Part shown: positions 1-7,343 of the stretch, piece by piece
Position numbering within the stretch: position 1 is the stretch's first letter
Layout: the number at the start of each line of letters is the position of its first letter
Source: Tabrizicola sp. TH137
Lineage (GTDB): Bacteria > Pseudomonadota > Alphaproteobacteria > Rhodobacterales > Rhodobacteraceae
DNA length: 64,000 nt
Reading direction: 5' to 3'
NCBI RefSeq assembly: GCF_002855575.1
Contig: NZ_PKRQ01000001.1
Span: forward strand, 1-64,000
Made by a program: the position numbers and the translations under genes
Notes under the pieces: model-generated
Told to the model about the DNA's origin: nothing
The model's database searches: none
What the model saw: the letters and a program-made list of their open reading frames with translations, nothing else

Positions 1-337
1 CCACCTCGAGCTCCAAACCCTTGGCGACATAGGCGGTCTGGAACTTCTCGAAGATCGGCCAGAGGTCGAGAAGCGCGTCGATGGCCTCGGGGCTGACCGG
101 TATCGGGGCGCCGTCCTCATCACCAACACCCTCCCAATCGACGATGGCACGCGAGGCAATCGCCTTGGCGAAGAAGACCGCGATGCTGTCGTCGGGCGTG
201 CCAGGCGCGATGGCGCGCACGGCCGGATCGGTGCGGGCTGCGACCATGATGGCCGTGGTCAGGGGCTCGACCTTCACGCGCACGCCCAGCGCAAGGTCGA
301 GCCATTCAGCTTCACGGGCAAGGTTCAGACGCAACAA
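1..337 (-). CDS. Phage tail-region protein, candidate tail assembly chaperone (partial)
   Basis: Reverse-strand reading frame that runs off the left edge, so the C-terminus is missing. It follows the tail-tube gene with a short overlap. A GAGGAG ribosome-binding site inside the end of the tube gene lies 8 nt before a TTG at 337, which I take as start; a TTG at 343 overlapping the tube-gene stop is the alternative. The protein begins MLRLNLAREAEWLDLALGV and is a soluble alpha/beta-looking sequence with no motif I recognise. In siphophages the gene between tail tube and tape measure usually encodes a tail assembly chaperone, so the call rests on position only. Confidence 0.55.
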   Translation of the reverse strand, partial: MLRLNLAREAEWLDLALGVRVKVEPLTTAIMVAARTDPAVRAIAPGTPDDSIAVFFAKAIASRAIVDWEGVGDEDGAPIPVSPEAIDALLDLWPIFEKFQTAYVAKGLELEV

Positions 338-339
338 AA

Positions 340-1284
340 TCAATACTCCTCGATGTCGTTGACGAGCGTGGCAGTGCACATCCGACCCAAGGTGGCATCG
401 CGTGCGGCCTGCCAGTCGAAGGTGGCCTGGATGCCCTGCGGGCCCGGGATCTCGATCCGGGGGCGCGGCAGATAGACGGCATGCGCGGTGAAGGTGAAAC
501 TCTCCCCCGAGGGCAGGACATAGGCAAAAGTCAGCGCGCAGGGATCGCCTGCGATGGCCTGGTTCACCAGAACCTGATCGGCGAAGCGCACCTCGATCTT
601 GCCGGTCAGCGCCGCGATGGACGGGTCTGCCCCGTCGATGCGCCCGTCCGACCGGATCGTCTCCACCCGGTCGAGGTTGTTGGCATAGGTAATCTCGGCC
701 GAGATGATGTTGCCCAGCGGCTGGCCGTTGCGCGTGATCGCCCCGTTGAAATGCCCGAAGCGCTGGAGCTCAAGGTCCGCCAGTGAGCCTGCGGCAGAGG
801 TGCTGGCGATGGCCTCGCCCTGCGCCACGAGGCTGGCCGTCGCGGTAAGCAGCCCTGAGCGCTGCATCTGCCAGCTCAGGCTGTCGAGGACGCAGCCTGA
901 GTACATCGCATAGCGCGGCACCTCGGGCATGCCGGTCTCAATGGACATGGATGGCAAGGACCAGGCGCCGGAGCGGAACTCGTGTGTGAACGGCCCCGGT
1001 GCAGCGCCGGTGGTCACCGGCGCCCCGAAGGCGGCCTTCAGCCAGAAGCCAAAGGCCGCAGCATCGATCGGGACGACCACGTTGCCGTCCGCAGTCACCG
1101 CATCCTTGATCGGCGCCAGCGGATCGCGGCCGTAGCCGAGCAGCTCGCTGTTCAGGAGCGGTTGTTCCGATCCCAGCGTGGTGCTGGCGAACGGCATCTT
1201 CGTGAACCCGCCCGTGGGCGGGGTGCCGTAACTGGTCTCGAACGCAAGCGCCATCTGCGCCCGCGCGCCTTGCGCACGTGACAT
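340..1284 (-). CDS. Phage tail tube protein
   Basis: A 314-residue protein starting MSRAQGARAQMALAFETSYG; the ATG at 1284 is preceded by AAGGA with a spacing of 9 nt and is preferred over an upstream in-frame ATG at 1350. It has the features of major tail proteins of siphophages: an N-terminal segment starting with a phenylalanine-rich T-P-G region, an all-beta middle with repeated short strands and a C-terminal Ig-like tail (around residues 225-300). It should polymerise into the tail tube through which DNA passes. It sits in the leftward late operon after head-completion genes. Family assignment is by sequence character and position, not by a database match. Confidence 0.7.
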   Translation of the reverse strand: MSRAQGARAQMALAFETSYGTPPTGGFTKMPFASTTLGSEQPLLNSELLGYGRDPLAPIKDAVTADGNVVVPIDAAAFGFWLKAAFGAPVTTGAAPGPFTHEFRSGAWSLPSMSIETGMPEVPRYAMYSGCVLDSLSWQMQRSGLLTATASLVAQGEAIASTSAAGSLADLELQRFGHFNGAITRNGQPLGNIISAEITYANNLDRVETIRSDGRIDGADPSIAALTGKIEVRFADQVLVNQAIAGDPCALTFAYVLPSGESFTFTAHAVYLPRPRIEIPGPQGIQATFDWQAARDATLGRMCTATLVNDIEEY

Positions 1285-1358
1285 GGAGGGGTTCCTTACT
1301 TCTTTGAATACTTGGTGGATGTCTTGCGGCGGGGTCGCTGATCGGGTCATCTGTCCAG

Positions 1359-1799
1359 ATGATTGGTCGATTTCTCATTCACCGCTTCACGCGTCTGTTG
1401 CGTCGCGCGGCAATTCTCTTGATGGCGCTCGCGATTGCAGCGGCATTCATGACCAAGACTGAGGCACAAGCGCAGCAGTCAAGCGCACTGGAGGCGCGGG
1501 TCAGCAAGATCCTCGACGGCGACACCTTCACACTGAGTGGCGAGTCGCGTCGGATTCGTGTCTGGGGGCTCGATGCGCCGGAATGGGACCAGCAAGGTGG
1601 TTCCAACGCAACTGCCACGCTGCGCAGCCTGATCTCCGGCCAGACGCTGCGGTGCAACGTTCTGGACATTGATCGGTACGGACGTCTCGTCGGGCAGTGT
1701 TTCCTGCCGGATGGGCGCGACATCGCGGCCGAGATGATCCGCTCCGGCGCTGCCACCGAGTACTGCCGCTATTCGCGCGGGTTCTACGGCACCTGTTGA
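1359..1799 (+). CDS. Secreted thermonuclease-family (SNase-like) nuclease
   Basis: A 146-residue protein with an N-terminal signal peptide (arginines at 11-16, hydrophobic stretch 17-30, small residues before about 40), then an SNase domain. The canonical active-site layout is visible: DGDTF at 53-57, R65, DAPE at 72-75 and RYGR at 106-109, so a Ca-dependent phosphodiesterase is expected. Four cysteines late in the chain suggest an exported, disulphide-bonded enzyme. It lies on the plus strand inside the leftward phage late operon, divergent from the tail-tube gene, and is followed by a small membrane-protein gene. It looks like a lysogenic-conversion (moron) gene, perhaps degrading DNA outside the cytoplasm; that role is inference. 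Confidence 0.85.
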   Translation: MIGRFLIHRFTRLLRRAAILLMALAIAAAFMTKTEAQAQQSSALEARVSKILDGDTFTLSGESRRIRVWGLDAPEWDQQGGSNATATLRSLISGQTLRCNVLDIDRYGRLVGQCFLPDGRDIAAEMIRSGAATEYCRYSRGFYGTC

Positions 1800-1843
1800 G
1801 CGGGCATGGCAGAGAACCTACCATCGCGAGGAGCTGCCGGAGC

Positions 1844-2047
1844 ATGATCGAAGGGATCTTCTTTCTGATCTTCGGGCTGGCGGCTTTCTACATCACCCTT
1901 TGGCTTTTCATCCTGCTGCCCGCCAGGATGGCGGAAGCGAGAGGGCGCAGTGCCATCGGCTGGGTTCTTGTGAGCCTTTTCTTCTCGCCCATTCTGGCCG
2001 TCTTTCTGCTGTGGGTGCTGGGCGACGCTCCCGATCGCAATGCCTGA
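1844..2047 (+). CDS. Small two-helix membrane protein
   Basis: A 67-residue protein starting MIEGIFFLIFGLAAFYITL, with one membrane segment at about 4-24 and a second at about 43-60 and a short basic loop (RMAEARGRS) between them. A GAGGAG motif precedes the ATG. It is on the plus strand 44 nt after the thermonuclease gene and is probably co-transcribed with it. I do not recognise the family. The pairing with a secreted nuclease suggests an envelope role, but there is no direct evidence. Confidence 0.6.
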   Translation: MIEGIFFLIFGLAAFYITLWLFILLPARMAEARGRSAIGWVLVSLFFSPILAVFLLWVLGDAPDRNA

Positions 2048-2105
2048 CTGTTTTGGTGGTTCACGCTCCTGTCCTAACGACGCATGGTTTTCCGCTAAAT
2101 GGGCA

Positions 2106-2525
2106 TCAAGCCAACTGGTCGGCCATCGAGTAGTGCAGGACAACGGGGATCACCGCTGCCTTCAGGCTGGCAGCACCCTCGACCGGCAGATCGACCGGCC
2201 GTGGCGCTTCCGCCTCGACCCAGTCGCAGAGGCCGCCCAGCGTGTGGTCGGCGGCAATCGCGGCTCCGACGCTGGCGCAAAGGGTGTCGAAGGCGGCGTC
2301 ACGAGCGGCACCTTGAACGACCGCCTCAATCTCGGCCCGGTGCTGGTAGTGGTATCGCAGGGGCGAAAGAGTGACCTCCGGCTCCCCCGGCTCTCCATCG
2401 CGCAGGATCAGGAGACCAGCGGCAGGCACACGTTCGGGAAGCACGTGACCGCGCAGGGTGGTGGCGGGCAGCGCCGAGAGCCGCGTGTGCAGCGCGGTGA
2501 GGATGGTTTCGCGAGTGGTGGGCAT
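2106..2525 (-). CDS. Phage tail terminator / tail-completion protein
   Basis: A 139-residue protein (MPTTRETILTALHTRL...) with the size and layout of tail terminators of the gpU/DUF3168 type: an N-terminal helix, a central beta segment around SPLRYHYQHRAEIEAVV and a helix-strand C-terminus. In Rhodobacteraceae phages this gene is often mislabelled acyl-CoA transferase; I see no such active site. It should cap the tail tube. It was presumably adjacent to the head-tail completion gene at 3805 before the RelA/SpoT-domain gene was inserted between them. Confidence 0.6.
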   Translation of the reverse strand: MPTTRETILTALHTRLSALPATTLRGHVLPERVPAAGLLILRDGEPGEPEVTLSPLRYHYQHRAEIEAVVQGAARDAAFDTLCASVGAAIAADHTLGGLCDWVEAEAPRPVDLPVEGAASLKAAVIPVVLHYSMADQLA

Positions 2526-2538
2526 ATCTCGGTCAGCT

Positions 2539-3630
2539 TCACTTCTTCTGATCGTTTAGCCATTTGTCGAACCGGTCTCGCGCTGTATCGGTCAAGATTG
2601 CGGAGAATACTTCCTTGTCACCGGCATAAAGACAGTGTCGCATCATGGTGAACGGGTTCATTCGCTCCCCAGATTTCTCAAACTCCTCTTGATACTGCTT
2701 TATCGTTGAAAATTTCTCTCGCAGATAGAAGTTGAACTTTCCTCGACTTATGTTCGGTTTCAAAGAAATAATCTCTTGAGTGAACCCATCTACCTTGTGT
2801 GATTCAAATTCAAATTTTGGGAAGAAATGCTGCGCGATCCTCAGGAAGAAGAAGGCGTTAAGTGGAGCATAGCGGCCTGGCTGCACCGCTTGCTCAGGGT
2901 CGCCTCCGTCTGACGCGCTCACCTCAGCATCTTTCGTTTCGGCTTCGATCTGAGGATAAATCTCTTCGGTTTGCTCAAGCTCAATGCGAGTCGCATCACG
3001 GATCGCACGAAATTCCCTGTCGGCCAACTCAAAAAGCGCTGCCAAAGTATTGATGCGCCTTTTCAAGCTATTCGGTATGGATTTCTTATACTTAATCTTA
3101 TGATCCAGAATGCTCCAAGAATCTTGTATTACGGTGCGGATCTGAAGCTCAAAAGGGTATTCCGCATAGAGTCGGTATTCCGCCATCCCTTTTCGAGTTT
3201 CATTTAGCTTCAAGTCAATGTGTAATCCCTTGTATCCGAAGGAGCCTTCAGTGCCTTCAACTTGAGATATCTTATCAGTGATCTCGATCACCTCAAATTC
3301 CTCAAGTATTGCAGCCTTTATTCTCTCGACCTCATCTTCATAGAGGCAGACGATCCTAATCCCAATAAGATCAGTAATCTTGTCCCGGATAGTGTAAGGT
3401 GTTTTTGATGCTTCAAGGGCTGTCCGATATTTCCGTGTGAACTTACTTATACATTCCTCTCGATCCTTTATTCGACCCTCCACACTTGAGACGGCGACAT
3501 CGGATTTTGCTTGAACCAAAGACTCGATCAACGTTCTGAATGAACTCAAGGCTGCCTGAAGGCTTTCAAAATTTTCGTTGTAAAACTCTCGAAAGGAGCT
3601 CTTTTCCGCATCGAAATCCAACGAACCCAT
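2539..3630 (-). CDS. RelA/SpoT synthetase-domain protein (small alarmone synthetase-like, candidate CapRel-type toxin)
   Basis: A 363-residue protein with a RelA/SpoT nucleotidyltransferase domain at about 55-185: the conserved blocks read IRIVCLYEDEVERI (91-104), GYKGLHIDL (132-140) and FELQIRTVIQDSW (160-172), matching the G-loop and EhQIRT-type motifs of (p)ppGpp synthetases. No HD hydrolase domain is present. After an acidic linker (about 230-255) comes a C-terminal domain of about 100 residues that I do not recognise. Base composition is strikingly low for this region (20 of 60 bases are G/C in 3061-3120). It lies co-directionally inside the tail-completion genes. Known analogues are phage-borne fused RelA-type toxin-antitoxins such as CapRel, which sense capsid protein and pyrophosphorylate tRNA; whether this enzyme makes alarmone or modifies tRNA cannot be read here. 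Confidence 0.85.
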   Translation of the reverse strand: MGSLDFDAEKSSFREFYNENFESLQAALSSFRTLIESLVQAKSDVAVSSVEGRIKDREECISKFTRKYRTALEASKTPYTIRDKITDLIGIRIVCLYEDEVERIKAAILEEFEVIEITDKISQVEGTEGSFGYKGLHIDLKLNETRKGMAEYRLYAEYPFELQIRTVIQDSWSILDHKIKYKKSIPNSLKRRINTLAALFELADREFRAIRDATRIELEQTEEIYPQIEAETKDAEVSASDGGDPEQAVQPGRYAPLNAFFFLRIAQHFFPKFEFESHKVDGFTQEIISLKPNISRGKFNFYLREKFSTIKQYQEEFEKSGERMNPFTMMRHCLYAGDKEVFSAILTDTARDRFDKWLNDQKK

Positions 3631-3804
3631 GTCTCATGCCCCTTGAGCAAGTAAACCTACAATCATCAAGCCTGCATGCCTGCACTGATGCTCTGTCATG
3701 TTTAAATCAACTGCTGGGTTCGATGTAAACGGGGATGCTTCATACTTGCTCATCTGTGGGAGATGGTTTCGGCTGCCGTTGTGAGACGATTCACTCGGGC
3801 CTGG

Positions 3805-4434
3805 CTAACTCACCCAGTTCGCCACGATCAGCCCCACGATCGAGTCATGCGCCCGCTCAGCATCCCGCGCCAGGTCCAGCCTCTTCGGCAGCTTGACCTG
3901 CGGCACCAGCAGGAAGATGGGCGCGGTCACGAGGCCCCGGCCAGTCTTCGACCGTGACGCCACGGCCCGGCCTTTCGAGTTCAGCCGCCCCTCCGTCACC
4001 AGCAGGCTCGGGCCCCGGCGGCGATAGATGAACCGCAGGCTCAGACCAGTCCGGCGTTCCCATTCACCGGGGGTGATCCGGCCCCCACGCAGCGACTTAC
4101 CTGCGGCGGGCGTGGGGATTGACAGCCAGAAGCCCTTCTTCGAGCGGATCAGCGGGCCGGTGTCATGCGCGCCAACAATGACCGGGGCGTTGGACCAGAC
4201 CACGGCGGCCGCGTTGAGGCTCGGCGTGGCCTTGGGGAACTGCTCCGATCGGATGGTGCGAGCGAGCCGAGGTCCGAGCCCCGCACCGGTGATCTGCAAC
4301 CGCCACGCGGCCTTCAGCCCGGTCCCCGCCTCGCGGATCGCGGCCGACACCGCCCGCTCCCCTGCCGCGACCTCGGCCGTCATCATCGCGACGATGTCGG
4401 GATCGATGTCGAGCTTCAGTTTCATTGCGGTCAT
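3805..4434 (-). CDS. Phage tail-completion / head-tail protein (DUF6441-like)
   Basis: A 209-residue protein, MTAMKLKLDIDPDIVAMM..., with a helical N-terminus and a basic middle (RSKKGFWLSIPTPAAGK, about 99-115). Its ATG at 4434 overlaps the stop of the upstream gene (ATGA), so the two are translationally coupled. Size and position, between the small head-tail joining protein and the tail terminator, fit the HK97-gp10/DUF6441 class that completes the connector or tail. The 174 bp after its downstream neighbour's start at 3630 hold no gene and probably mark the insertion seam of the RelA/SpoT-domain gene. Confidence 0.6.
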   Translation of the reverse strand: MTAMKLKLDIDPDIVAMMTAEVAAGERAVSAAIREAGTGLKAAWRLQITGAGLGPRLARTIRSEQFPKATPSLNAAAVVWSNAPVIVGAHDTGPLIRSKKGFWLSIPTPAAGKSLRGGRITPGEWERRTGLSLRFIYRRRGPSLLVTEGRLNSKGRAVASRSKTGRGLVTAPIFLLVPQVKLPKRLDLARDAERAHDSIVGLIVANWVS

Positions 4435-4745
4435 GCCGGGCGCAGGTCGACGGTCCAGACCAGCCGCTCGCGGTCGCGGATGGGCTCGCCTTGGATGAGG
4501 AAGGCCTCGCCCTCGATCTCGATCCGGTCACCGGGGCGCGGCGCTGGCACCTCAGCCATGCGCACATCGATCCGGGTGGTCTCGGACCAGAGCCGTGCGT
4601 CGCCGAAGTCGGTGACCGCATCGGCACGTCGGGCGACGACACGCACCAGGGCCGGCGCACCGCCATCGGCGATGTAGACCGCATCCCGCCCGATGTTCGG
4701 ATCGGCGAAGAGCGCGCCGACGGCAGCGGCGAAGGCGTCCGGCAT
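4431..4745 (-). CDS. Phage head-tail joining protein
   Basis: A 104-residue protein, MPDAFAAAVGALFADPNIGRD, with a C-terminal beta-rich half (RIEIEGEAFLIQGEPIRDRE) typical of the small head-tail attachment proteins (gpFII-like) that coat the portal after packaging. It overlaps the following gene by 4 nt (ATGA). Upstream lie the Xre-RES genes on the opposite strand and then the capsid gene, so the original capsid to head-tail-joiner adjacency is interrupted by that pair. Call by size, layout and place in the morphogenetic order. Confidence 0.6.
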   Translation of the reverse strand: MPDAFAAAVGALFADPNIGRDAVYIADGGAPALVRVVARRADAVTDFGDARLWSETTRIDVRMAEVPAPRPGDRIEIEGEAFLIQGEPIRDRERLVWTVDLRPA

Positions 4746-4803
4746 GTTTCCTCTTTCCTCAGAAAGGAAGTGATACTATGCTTGCAGCAGACAGGAGAAA
4801 GCC

Positions 4804-5184
4804 ATGCCCCTTTCCCAGCAGATCGCCCAAAACCCTGCGGCCGGTGCCGTGCTGACCAAGGCCGCGCTGCGGGCGGCAGACCGGCTCGGCCTTTCGGGCC
4901 GACAACTGGCCGACATCGTCGGCGTCTCCGAGGCGACCGTCTCGCGCTGGAAACGGGGCGAGAGCCTGCTCGAGCCTGGCTCGAAGCCCTTCGAGCTTGC
5001 GGCCCTTCTTGTGCGGACCTTCCGTTCGCTCGACGCGATCACCGGGGGCGACGAGGCGGTGGCGCGACGGTGGCTGGCCGCTCCCAACACGGCGCTGGCG
5101 GCACGACCCGTGGAGCTGATGACGCAGGTGCAGGGGCTTGTCGATGTCACGACCTATCTGGACGCAAGACGCGCTCCGCTCTGA
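4804..5184 (+). CDS. Xre-family antitoxin of an Xre-RES (MbcTA/ParST-type) pair
   Basis: A 126-residue protein with a Cro/C1-type helix-turn-helix at about 33-55 (LSGRQLADIVGVSEATVSRW) followed by the C-terminal antitoxin-fold domain found in Xre/MbcA/ParS antitoxins (about 60-126, ending DARRAPL). An AGGAG site sits 8 nt before the ATG. It would bind and block the RES toxin encoded immediately downstream, and should autorepress the pair. It lies on the plus strand, opposite to the surrounding phage head genes. The upstream 60 bp contain an imperfect TTTCCT/AGGAAG inverted arrangement that could be the operator. Confidence 0.85.
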   Translation: MPLSQQIAQNPAAGAVLTKAALRAADRLGLSGRQLADIVGVSEATVSRWKRGESLLEPGSKPFELAALLVRTFRSLDAITGGDEAVARRWLAAPNTALAARPVELMTQVQGLVDVTTYLDARRAPL

Positions 5185-5920
5185 GACGCGGCCCTACACG
5201 GGCCCGGCATGGCGGTTCGTAGAGGCCCAGCATCGGGTCTCGACCCTGAAGCTTGTCGACAGCCTCGCCGAACAGGCGGCCCTCGAGGAGATCCTCGAGG
5301 CCACGAAGCCGCCCCTGCCGGAGGACTGCCGCGCGCTCGATTATCTGCTGGCCACGCCTTTCCGCTATCGCCCCTATCCGGCGGGATCGCGGTTTCGCCG
5401 GGCGGGACTGACGCCGGGCGTCTGGTACGGGGCCGAGGCGCCCGAGACGGCGGCGGCAGAAATGGTCTTCTATCGCTTCCTGTTCTACACCGAGAGCCCG
5501 GAGACGCCCTTTCCCGACGATGCGGCCGAATACACCGCCTTCTCGGCGGAAGTCGCAACGCCCGTGGCGGTCGACCTGACGGCCGGGGCACTGGCCGCCG
5601 ATCATGCTGTGTGGACCCACCTCACCGACTACGCGGCCTGCCAGGATCTGGCCGAGGTGGCCCGCGCGATCGGTGCCGAGGTGATCCGCTACGCCTCTGT
5701 CCGCGATCCTTCACGGGGCGCGAACCTTGCCGTGCTGACCTGCCGGGCCTTTGCCGCCCCGCAGCCGGTGGAACGTCAGACCTGGCGCATCCGGATCGGC
5801 CCCACCGGCGCGCAGGCGCTGCGCGAGCATCCGCGCCTCGGGATCGAGTTCCCGAAGGATAGCTTCGCCCCGGACCCACGCCTTGCCGGCATGCTCTGGG
5901 ACCGCCCCCGCGCCCGATAG
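5144..5920 (+). CDS. RES-domain toxin (NAD-degrading)
   Basis: A 258-residue RES-family protein starting MSRPIWTQDALRSE; a TTG two codons earlier (5138) is an alternative start. Either start overlaps the antitoxin gene by about 40 nt. RES signature residues are visible: the arginine in the AWRFVEAQHR segment, the glutamate region following VWYGAEAPETAAAEMVFYR, and the later SVRDPSRGANLAVL segment. RES toxins of the MbcT/ParT type consume NAD or ADP-ribosylate a host enzyme. With the Xre gene it forms a complete toxin-antitoxin pair carried within the prophage head region, probably serving prophage maintenance or defence. Confidence 0.85.
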   Translation: MSRPIWTQDALRSETRPYTGPAWRFVEAQHRVSTLKLVDSLAEQAALEEILEATKPPLPEDCRALDYLLATPFRYRPYPAGSRFRRAGLTPGVWYGAEAPETAAAEMVFYRFLFYTESPETPFPDDAAEYTAFSAEVATPVAVDLTAGALAADHAVWTHLTDYAACQDLAEVARAIGAEVIRYASVRDPSRGANLAVLTCRAFAAPQPVERQTWRIRIGPTGAQALREHPRLGIEFPKDSFAPDPRLAGMLWDRPRAR

Positions 5921-5927
5921 GCCGTCA

Positions 5928-6941
5928 TCACGTCCGCCGCGCCGAACGCAGCACCTGCGGCCGGGTGCAGATCGGCAGCGGGTTGCTCTCGATCTCCAGC
6001 CGCACCCATTCGTCGCGGTCACGATCCGGGATCATGCGCGCATAGAGCGGCAGGCCCAGCGTGTTCACCGTCTCGAAGGTGTCGGCCGGGGCGAAGTAGA
6101 TCTCGAAGAGGCCCTCGACCCCCTCTGGATAGAAGTAAGCCCTGTCCGTCGGCACGCCAAAGCCGAGGCCTCCCCGGTAGCGGCGGAAGGTGATGCCGCC
6201 GAAGCTGACCTCCTCGCCCACGCGGCCGCGAAGGTCGGCAGCGGCGGCGGTGTTGAGATAGGTCTCGCGCACCTCCTTGTGGGCGACCAGATCGGCGAAG
6301 AAGGCCGAGCCGCATTCGGCGCGCAGCTGGACCTGACCGGCCGCCAGCCCGCCAAGGCTGTCCTCGACGTTTTCGATCAGCGCCTGGCAACGCTTGCGCA
6401 GCGCACCCGAAGCTGGGCTCGCGTTATCAAGGTCGAAGTCGACCTCGGTGGCGGGCGTGATGCCGAACTCTGTGAAGTAGTTGACCACCGTCACCCCGTC
6501 CTTCGGATCCTTCACCACGCCCTGGATGCCGTTGAAGAGGTGGAACTCGAAGGTGGCCTCGGCGTCGTTCCGGAGCCGCCCGAGCTTGCGGGCCACCTCG
6601 GTTTGCACCTGCTGGGTCGCGGTTTCCGACCCGTGGTCGCGGATGCCCTGGATTTCCGAGGCCCAGAGCACATCCTGTTTCTTGAACTGGCGCACGACGA
6701 AGGCGCGCATCTCGCGGCGCTCCGGCACCTGGCTCTCGTAGGCCGAGCCGCGTTCGGAGAACGGGATCAGCTGCAGCGTACCGTCTCGACTCTCGATCAC
6801 GACGGTGCGCGCGCGGACACCGCGGGGCCCGAAGAGGTTCGCACCCGAGAGGATCGCGGGCTTGAAGGGGATGTTCTCCAGCGCGCGGGTCAGTTCGATG
6901 ATCGAGAAGGCATCGCCTTCGAAGATGTCCATGGTCGCCAT
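5928..6941 (-). CDS. Major capsid protein, lambda gpE family
   Basis: A 337-residue protein, MATMDIFEGDAFSIIELTRAL, matching the gpE-type capsid pattern: the N-terminal DIFxxDAFS segment, the long helix with QVQTEVARKLGRLRNDAEATFEFHLFNGI, and the C-terminal FEIYFAPADTFETVNTLGLPLYARM region. It assembles the capsid shell with the decoration protein encoded upstream. An AGGA motif precedes the ATG. Its convergent neighbour is the RES toxin gene, which ends only 7 nt away. Confidence 0.92.
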   Translation of the reverse strand: MATMDIFEGDAFSIIELTRALENIPFKPAILSGANLFGPRGVRARTVVIESRDGTLQLIPFSERGSAYESQVPERREMRAFVVRQFKKQDVLWASEIQGIRDHGSETATQQVQTEVARKLGRLRNDAEATFEFHLFNGIQGVVKDPKDGVTVVNYFTEFGITPATEVDFDLDNASPASGALRKRCQALIENVEDSLGGLAAGQVQLRAECGSAFFADLVAHKEVRETYLNTAAAADLRGRVGEEVSFGGITFRRYRGGLGFGVPTDRAYFYPEGVEGLFEIYFAPADTFETVNTLGLPLYARMIPDRDRDEWVRLEIESNPLPICTRPQVLRSARRT

Positions 6942-6965
6942 GGGGATGTCCTTTCGATGGAGGGA

Positions 6966-7337
6966 TCAACGCAGCAGGATGCCGAGCGCGGCCAGCGCCG
7001 CGGTGGCGGCGGCGATCTGCGGTTCCGTCGCGCCCGTGGGCCAGATAAGGTCATTGCGGTTGACGATGGCCGGGCCGCGCAGGACCACGACGGCAGCGGC
7101 ATCGGCGGCCGTCGCGTCAGCGGGCCCCCAGAGGATCCCGGCGGCGTTCTGGCTGCCGTTCGATGCGGCGGGTGCAAGCTGGGTGAACTTCCCGCCCGTG
7201 GTGATCTTGCCCAGCACCGTGCCGGGCTCGAGCTTGCCAGCGCCGGAGGCGAGGGTGACGGTGTCACGGGTGTAGTCGCGCGAGGCTTCCCAGACGAGGA
7301 AGCCACCCGCATGTCTGCCTTCGGTCAGCGTGGTCAT
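6966..7337 (-). CDS. Head decoration protein, lambda gpD-like
   Basis: A 123-residue protein, MTTLTEGRHAGGFLVWEAS, with the gpD-family plan: flexible N-terminus, then a beta-tulip core (RDTVTLASGAGKLEPGTVLGKIT) and a C-terminal helix ending LAALGILLR. The GTVLG(K/R) core motif is the family hallmark. Trimers stabilise the capsid after expansion. It sits between the ClpP-like protease and the gpE-like capsid gene, the standard lambda-type order. Confidence 0.9.
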   Translation of the reverse strand: MTTLTEGRHAGGFLVWEASRDYTRDTVTLASGAGKLEPGTVLGKITTGGKFTQLAPAASNGSQNAAGILWGPADATAADAAAVVVLRGPAIVNRNDLIWPTGATEPQIAAATAALAALGILLR

Positions 7338-7343
7338 TGAGGA

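Noticed and set aside
5751-7340. A 529-codon plus-strand frame over the capsid and decoration genes
   Set aside because: Antisense to well-recognised gpE and gpD-like genes; composition is histidine/arginine-rich as in shadow frames.
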